A DNA stretch of 64,000 nucleotides from contig QRFJ01000780.1 in NCBI GenBank assembly GCA_006176705.1, positions 186,001-250,000 on the forward strand. Reading direction: 5' to 3'. Below are positions 58,019 through 64,000 of the stretch, piece after piece. The DNA is from Cocos nucifera (taxonomy: Eukaryota; Streptophyta; Magnoliopsida; Arecales; Arecaceae). Under the pieces are notes generated by a model that was not told the DNA's origin, did not search any database, and worked only from the letters and a program-made list of their open reading frames with translations. The position numbers and the translations under genes are program-made. Numbering within the stretch: position 1 is the first letter of the stretch; each line of letters opens with the position of its first letter.

Positions 58019-60511
58019 TGAAGGAACTAGTCTAGGGTTTCAGGATTAGATTTTAAAATCTTTTTAAATCTATACAACAAAAACATGAATTAATCATATT
58101 AATTCATAATTAAATATGAAAAGTCTTTGATCTTGAATCCTATTACATGATTAAAGAATAATATTAAATTAAAAATTAAAATATGAGAATAAATCATGTT
58201 GATCATATCAACATAAAAACTATTTTATACTAGATCAAATCTAGATAGGAGAAAGATGATTGTATCATCCATACCTTTGCAAATCAAGTTCTCTAATTCA
58301 CTGATCAGGGCTAGAGATTGTCGTTCCGAGCCGTATATGCATCCGACCTCTATGAGTTGTCCACACAAGCCCTCGATCATTGATCAGAAATTCGATGCTC
58401 AAAAATCAGCATAGTTTACTAGAACTGCGCTAATCCTTCTTCGATGGTTGATCTAGATCTTCCTTTCTTTGAAACTTGGACCCTCTGATTTTTAAAAGAT
58501 GAGGAAGATGATCTTTGACCTGAGATACCTCTCAAAATCTCAAAAAAAGAATAGAGGAATAAATGGAAGAAAACCATAGAAGATGACCCTCTTCTTCTTC
58601 TCTTTTTTTCTCACCAAAGCACCTTGATTGGTGCCTTTACAATTCCCATGCCTAAACCTCTCTACACCTAGCCTCTCTATGTCTAAAGACCTATTTTTTA
58701 GATCTATAATCTCAGACAAAATTAGATTAAAAACCCTTTTATATTGAGAGATATGGAGGAGGCCTTGTCTAGGTCAAATACCTAGTCAAGAGACCTCCAA
58801 ATTGGGCTAGACTTGGGGCGCCCAACTCTTGGGCGTCCCCTCCTTTTTTTTTGGACATGGACCACCTGGTGTTTGGTGCATTAAAATTTTTTATTTTTCA
58901 TAAAAATTTTAGAGAAAAATTAAGAGTTTAGGTGCCATACATGGATAAGAATTATGGTTGCAACAAACTCTATCAAATAGAGTTTGAAATCAAAACAACT
59001 AATTTATTTTACTTGGTCCACAACCAAATACCATGTAAGAAGTATGTGGAACGTAGGGATGCATGTCCTCTCTTTAAAAAAGAGAGATTCCATGAAAAAA
59101 TTAAATAAAATTTCATGGAGAGTGCATGGAGATTGAATGGCGCAAGGATTTGGGAGTCCTAGTCTCACTAGGACTCCTAATTTGACTTGGTCCAACTTGA
59201 TCCTTGGACAAAATTAAATTAAAATTTATTTAATCTAATTAAATTAGATCTTAGTTAAACTAATAATTTTATTAAATTATATTTAATTTTAATTTAATTT
59301 TTAATCAAATTAGAGATTAGGTTTAGTCAAGTTCGAATTGAACCAGGACTAGTTCTTCCTTGCAATTAGCTCATCCAATAAATCAATGGACTTGATCTAA
59401 TCAAGTCCAAATCAAATCTAATTAAATCATATATAATTATACTTAATCTTATCCCTCTAGTTTAATCAAATTAAGCTAATTAGCAATCGAATTGCTAATC
59501 GATCCTACTGCAATACTTGCACTAGGTTAAACATCAATTGTATTGAATGTTTAACCCTACAATAATTCTTAATCGTTGATCAACCATCCGATCAGATCAA
59601 AAGCTCTTATATATATAACCCCATAGGTCCAAACTTAAGTTGGTAGTACAAGAATCAATTCATATATCAATCGAAGTGACCATCTAGTAATGATACCTGA
59701 TGGCCAAATAGGTTGAATGTGTAGAACAACATCCTTAGAATCCATGTGGATATAGTTTTTGTATAATTCATCTCCTTGACTAAAATGCTCGTAGAACACC
59801 TCAGAGTTTAACTGTCAACCTTGATCAGGTCATCTATATTGTATTTCAAAATACCAAATTCATCTTATGGATTATCCTAACCAAGATTTTTGCTATATTG
59901 AAATACAATATTGATGCATTTTTCTCCAACTCTTGGAGTGGTCAATCCCATCTTGATCACTCACCGACTTTGCAAGTACTTGATTGTGCCCAGAAATCTT
60001 TCATTACTGAATTAGAAATTTAGTTAGTCTATTACCAAAGCATAATGAGTTGCTTGCAAGCTACTGTCATGATCTCAGATCTAGGAAATATTTATATCTA
60101 TATCCCATCAGAGCAATTCTCAATAGCAGAATGCTCTAAAATTAGTCACATCCAGTGATGATGTACCCATATATCTCACTTATGTACCATACCAGTATCT
60201 CCACACTCCTTGATTAAGAAAATAACTAATCTATATGGCATACAATGATCTATGCTCGATAAACGCTGTCGTCTTAATTAACAGGGTATCATTTGATCGT
60301 GAACTATTTAGGGACTAATCGATAAATTTTTTTTTATCAAAACTAAATAGTCCTAAGAACTTCATCACAATAATGAAGTTCATTAGACGATGTAGACTTT
60401 GTGATGAAAAAACAAAAAAATATATTTTATTTAATAATAAATCAATTATAATTATAAGATAGCACAATCGTTAACAAGCTGATGATTGACTTTAAGACAT
60501 ATTTTTCAACA
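58019..60511 (-). repeat. Element E 5' LTR
   Basis: The LTR is 2493 bp, from tgaagg to caaca, pairing with 11796-17017 once J is removed. The hairpin is at 59153-59177. It is followed by tgaac, the right flank. Confidence 0.9.
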
Positions 60512-61358
60512 TGAACTCCTTTACTTTACTCTGTAGATAGCAGATCTTGCCAATTTCTTACCAAGGACTTCAGCTGGATGAACTTGAGTCAGCAAGGAGA
60601 TCTCGCCATCAATATGAATCCGATCTTCAACCTAGAATAAGCAGTAGTCACTTTACAAGCAATGAATCTTAATACCCATCCATCCCAACTTCAAGTCACC
60701 TTGGATATCCATCGAACTTTCTCAAGAGAGTTTGACCACAGTCCTCATTGAAGAACCTACCATCCCTTTCCGACTTTCAGTCCTCCAAACCAAAGCATCC
60801 ACGCCCACTCTCGACCGATCTTGAAGGTGGTCGAGCTCTCGAAAGCTATTAAGATAGCTCTCTCAAGGTTCAAACTTAGAGCCTAATCTATGAATCCATC
60901 ATCCATAACTTAGAAGCCGACCTTCAAGCTCAGTCGAACTAATTTCTAGTTCCAAATCTCAATATGAAACCCACACCACCTAGCACGAAAACCTCCGACC
61001 TTCCATCCAAACTCTAGCAAACAATATCCAACCGCCAGCAAGTCGCGATAAATGATAGCCTCCACTATTATGGCTTGAATGATCTTCTGATATTCTATTA
61101 TGGCTGTCACTATCATTCTATTATAGACCCTGTTTATAAAAGAGGCCCTCTATATATGTTTTCTTCTCTAAGCTCTCCTCTCCACTCTATTCTCCTATGT
61201 ATTCCATTCTTATTCACCAGAAAGCTAACTTGACCTTCAAAGGATTTGTGTAGAAGCTACCCATCACCAGCCTGGACTTTGTCTTACAGGTTTCGTCAGC
61301 GAGATCATCTCCTCCACCTCTAGTGAACTCCGATGGCTGTCCATTTTCTACACCAACA
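60512..61358 (+). repeat. Element G 5' LTR, right fragment
   Basis: It continues the LTR begun at 11343, for about 1.3 kb in total. It has a TATA box (61135-61142) followed by a CT-rich leader and ends in ccaaca, after which attgatgctagtg resembles the attggcgctag primer region of Tat-type gypsy elements. The end is judged from CA plus that motif; the other LTR is not in the window. Confidence 0.6.
61135..61142 (+). promoter_or_regulatory. TATA box of the G LTR
   Basis: The motif tataaaag lies about 220 bp before the LTR end, in the usual place for the genomic RNA promoter. Confidence 0.6.
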
Positions 61359-61479
61359 GGATTGATGCTAGTGAAAGAATTGTCTGAGCCCTTCTAAAAG
61401 AAATACTCAGTTGAGATGTGGTCTTCTTCTTCCTCTCTTCTTTCATTCTTTTCCTCTGACCTTCTTTTACTCTAGTAAA

Positions 61480-62870
61480 ATGCCACCCAGGAAAGCTCTT
61501 TCCTGAAAATCCATCACCTCTACCACCAAATCCAACCTAGAACCAGCAGTCCAGCTCATTCTGACCCCATTGCTTCCACCTTAACCTCCTCCATTGACAA
61601 TAGTGGTGGATATGAAATAGTTCAACCTACTGCTATAGCAGGTGAGAGGCCTCACGGAAGCTATGCAGGCCATGTAGCAAGCTCTGATGCCACCACCATC
61701 GGAAAGATCATCACCAGAATGTCAAGATCTGGTGTGGGGAAAGTCCACCTGGAGAAGCTAGCCTGAGAACCTGAAAAAAGAAAAGCAGAGAGTAGAGAGC
61801 CCCTATTTTGAGCATGACTCCACCTCCAGAAGGTCTCTACCCCCATCGAGCCATGCACATTTTAAGATTCCTAATCAAGATGATATCCTTGATCAGAAGC
61901 TCTAGAAGATGAATCGATAGATTGAAGAACTTCGTCATGCTGTCTCCATCTGCAATGATAACATTTGCACTGATCCGCAATTCAGCACCTAAATCATGCA
62001 GGAGCCCATCCCTTCGAACTTCAAACTCTTTCGGTTTGAGAATTATGATGGAACCTTAGACCCCATCGACCACATTGAAGTCTTCCGAAGTATGATGTTG
62101 CTCCATGGTGCACCAAATGCTATTCTATGCCAAACTTTTTCCTCTATCCTTAAGAGAGCAGCAAATAATTAGTACTCAAGCTTTAAACTAAGTACCATTT
62201 ACTCTAGTTAGTTAAGCTATCAATTTATGGCTCACTTTGTTAGCAGCCGGCATCAGGGATAAGGTTCGGACTCCCTTATCAACATTAAGCAGAAGAAAGG
62301 AGAGTCCATCCAAGCCTATGTCAGCCACTTCAACACTGCTGCTCTGGAGGTCCATAATCTAGACTACTCTATTGCTATGGCCACACTGAAAGGTGACTTT
62401 TTGAAGAATGATCTTCTCTTCTCCTTGGAGGAGAAGTATCTTCAGCACTTGGCTGATATGTTGGCTTGGGTTGAGGGCTATCCTGAGCTGAAGAAGCTTT
62501 TAAACTTTGAGATGATAAGGCCGTAGGAGAGTGGTAGGCGGGAGAATCTAGCAAACCCATACCTGAAGAAGAGCCGAGTGAAGCTCGATCATGTTCTAAG
62601 ACCCCTCCTGAATGCAGATAAGCCCAAACTCTGCCTTGAGTTCGTCAACCAAGAAGCTTAGACCAGAGGATGAGGTAGAGTCCTCCCTCTAGAAGATTTC
62701 ATAACTATTCTTCCCTGAATGCTCCGAAAACTTAAGTACTGATGAAAATCAAGGAGCAACTTCTAAGATCGGATAAGATGTGGTCTCATTCAAGTAAACA
62801 CAATCCAAATAAGTACTACTTATATCATCGTGACCATGGTCATAATACTGAGGAATGCATCTAGCTCTAG
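61480..62870 (+). pseudogene. Element G Gag
   Basis: ATG 61480 (MPPRKALS, then a stop) is the likely start. The capsid core follows: MQEPIPSNFKLFRFENYDGT, LDPIDHIEVFRSMMLLHGAP, and after stops and a frame change SIQAYVSHFNTAALEV and FSLEEKYLQHLADML. A knuckle-like block YYLYHRDHGHNTEEC (about 62814-62858) corresponds to the C-x-x-H-RDHGH-T-x-x-C motif of Tat elements, with the first Cys changed to Tyr. IEELIRQGQL follows in frame, as it does in this family. Many stops make it inactive. Confidence 0.84.
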
Positions 62871-63059
62871 GACAAAATTGAAGAGCTGATCAGACAAGGT
62901 CAACTAGACCGATTCCTGCAACGAGGTAAGATTAGTCGAGAGCTCTTCCACAGTCAGAACTACCTCAGAGGAAAGAACCACAAGAAAATCGACCCCATCT
63001 CAAAATTATCAAAACAATCATTAGGGAACATTAGTAGGGGAGGCTAGCGGATCGATAGG

Positions 63060-63560
63060 ATCAGCAAAGAAACAAAGGACTGAGGAACTTGTTACTTTCA
63101 TTAAAGAAGATGCACAAGAGGTTCAATTTTTGCATAATGATGTAGTTGCAATTACTTTAAATTTTACCAATTATGATGTACACCATATCCTGATTGATAA
63201 TGAAAGCTCTATCGATGTCTTGTTTTATGATGCTTTCTCTAAAATGTCTATACCTGATAGCTATATGGGACCAATAAGTTTCTCATTAGTGGGGTTCAAA
63301 GGTGATGCTATACCAGTTGAAGAAATAATCACTCTACTAGTCATGCCAGATTAGCATCCAATACAATCTAGAGCTCAGGTTGCTTTTGTGATGGTGAAGG
63401 CTCCCTCTACCTATAATGCTATTCTTGAACAACCTAGACTAAATATGCTCCGAGCTGTGGTATCAATATACTACCTGAAGATGAAGTTTCCAATAGAATA
63501 CAAAGTTGGAGAGGTCAGGGGGATGAAGCTCTAGCATGACATTATTACACAATTGCTCTA
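63060..63560 (+). pseudogene. Element G aspartic protease
   Basis: The open stretch 63130-63354 reads VHHILIDNESSIDVLFYDAF, which matches the Tat-type protease active site (L-D-x-G-SS-(A/N)-(D/V)-(I/L)-LF). The Gly after Asp-Asn is Glu here, by GGA-to-GAA, and that would abolish activity. It continues through GPISFSLVGFKGD, VMPD, then a stop, and YNAILEQPRLNML, where relatives have YN-ILGRP-L. It would have processed Gag-Pol. Confidence 0.85.
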
Positions 63561-63689
63561 CAAGGAGGTAAGCAGCCAAAACCTTCGACAGTTGATGGAC
63601 TTGATGCCCGTGATGACCTAGCTGAAGAACGAGGGGAACCAATCGATGATCTTGCTATAGTCTCTTTGAATGATGAAAATGAGAACCAT

Positions 63690-64000
63690 ATATTTTAGAT
63701 TGGCTCCAATCTGGAGGAAGAGGTTAAAAGGTAGCTTGTCATCTTTTTGCAAAGGAATGTGGTGTCTTGGGTTCCTATAGATATGCTTGGGATAGATGCT
63801 GAAGTAATGGAATATCACCTTGGCATGGACCACAAACACCAACCTATGAAGCAAAAAAATGTAGCTTTGCACTAAAGCAATAGAAGGCAATCGTGGATGA
63901 GGTGGAAAAGCTCCTTAGCGCCTCATTTATCTGAGAGGTATCCTACCCAGATTGGATCGCAAATATAGTCCTTTTCTAGAAGGCGAATAGCAAGTGGAGA
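63690..64000 (+). pseudogene. Element G reverse transcriptase N-terminus (partial)
   Basis: In changing frames the sequence shows SWVPIDMLGIDAEVMEYHLG, then HKHQPMKQK and a KLL---FI-EV-YP-W-AN-V-like run to the window edge. This is the conserved entry to gypsy RT (W-P-DMPGID--V--H-L). The catalytic YVDD lies beyond 64000. The window ends inside this domain. Confidence 0.8.

Larger units (their letters stand above)
11796..60511 (-). mobile_element. Element E: copia retrotransposon split by nested insertions
   Basis: Element E is the minus-strand host of most of the window. Its 3' LTR is 11796-13347 plus 16079-17017 (2491 bp once insertion J and its duplication are removed); its 5' LTR is 58019-60511 (2493 bp). 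It is a diverged relative of A and B with the same domain order. The flanks tgaat (11791-11795) and tgaac (60512-60516) agree at 4 of 5 positions. Inside are J, H, I and C. The gag halves on either side of C overlap by 469 bp, so the two ends may not derive from one simple insertion. Confidence 0.8.
61359..64000 (+). mobile_element. Element G: Tat-like Ty3/gypsy internal region (cut by window end)
   Basis: In order: a short leader, gag, protease and the beginning of RT, all on the + strand and all decayed. Together with the LTR pieces at 11343-11795 and 60512-61358 it forms the 5' part of one element whose 3' part lies beyond 64000. Gag and protease wording is that of the Tat/Ogre side of gypsy. 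Confidence 0.82.

Overview
The window looks like intergenic repeat DNA from a large, AT-rich flowering-plant genome. I see no host gene, rRNA, tRNA or CRISPR. Almost every base can be assigned to transposable elements nested in one another. A monocot such as a palm would fit the very long copia LTRs and AT-rich composition, but the sequence does not prove a species.

Oldest layer: a CACTA (En/Spm) TNP2-type transposase relic on the + strand (1-57 and 10932-11342). It was split by copia element A (58-10931, minus strand, 2.5-kb LTRs, 4-bp repeat aagg) and is cut off at about 11343 by the start of a Ty3/gypsy Tat-like element G (+ strand). G's 5' LTR resumes at 60512, and its gag, protease and start of reverse transcriptase run off the right edge.

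Element E, a minus-strand copia relative of A, sits inside the LTR of G (11796-60511; flanks tgaat/tgaac). E has itself been hit four times: a solo LTR J (13348-16073, exact 5-bp TSD) in its 3' LTR; a Sirevirus-like copia H (17388-27477) in its RNase H; a solo LTR I (29195-31484, exact 5-bp TSD) in its integrase; and a gag-protease-only copia C (32933-55367, + strand) in its gag. C was then hit twice: a gag-only gypsy element D (34239-41979) in its 5' LTR, and copia B (42347-53124, minus strand, sister of A) in its gag. The order is therefore TNP2, then G, then E, then C, then B and D.

All coding regions are decayed. Most nonsense codons and lost motif residues look like C-to-T or G-to-A transitions, as expected for old methylated plant elements. 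A, B and E carry remnants of the Gag-PR-IN-RT-RNaseH order of Ty1/copia elements. C and D kept only gag-side coding and would have depended on other elements' enzymes. H carries an extra 418-codon ORF in the env position.

The most interesting unexplained structure is a 72-bp unit with complementary ends and a central hairpin in the 1.7-1.9-kb untranslated leader of A, B and E. It lies about 100-360 nt downstream of the primer binding site, where a packaging or dimerisation signal would sit. A and B have two units and E has one; all five are exactly 72 bp. The LTRs of the same family share a perfect or near-perfect 25-nt hairpin, and two LTRs contain minisatellites built from hairpin units. 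The ends of C are anomalous: its two flanks overlap by 469 bp of E sequence instead of showing a 5-bp duplication.
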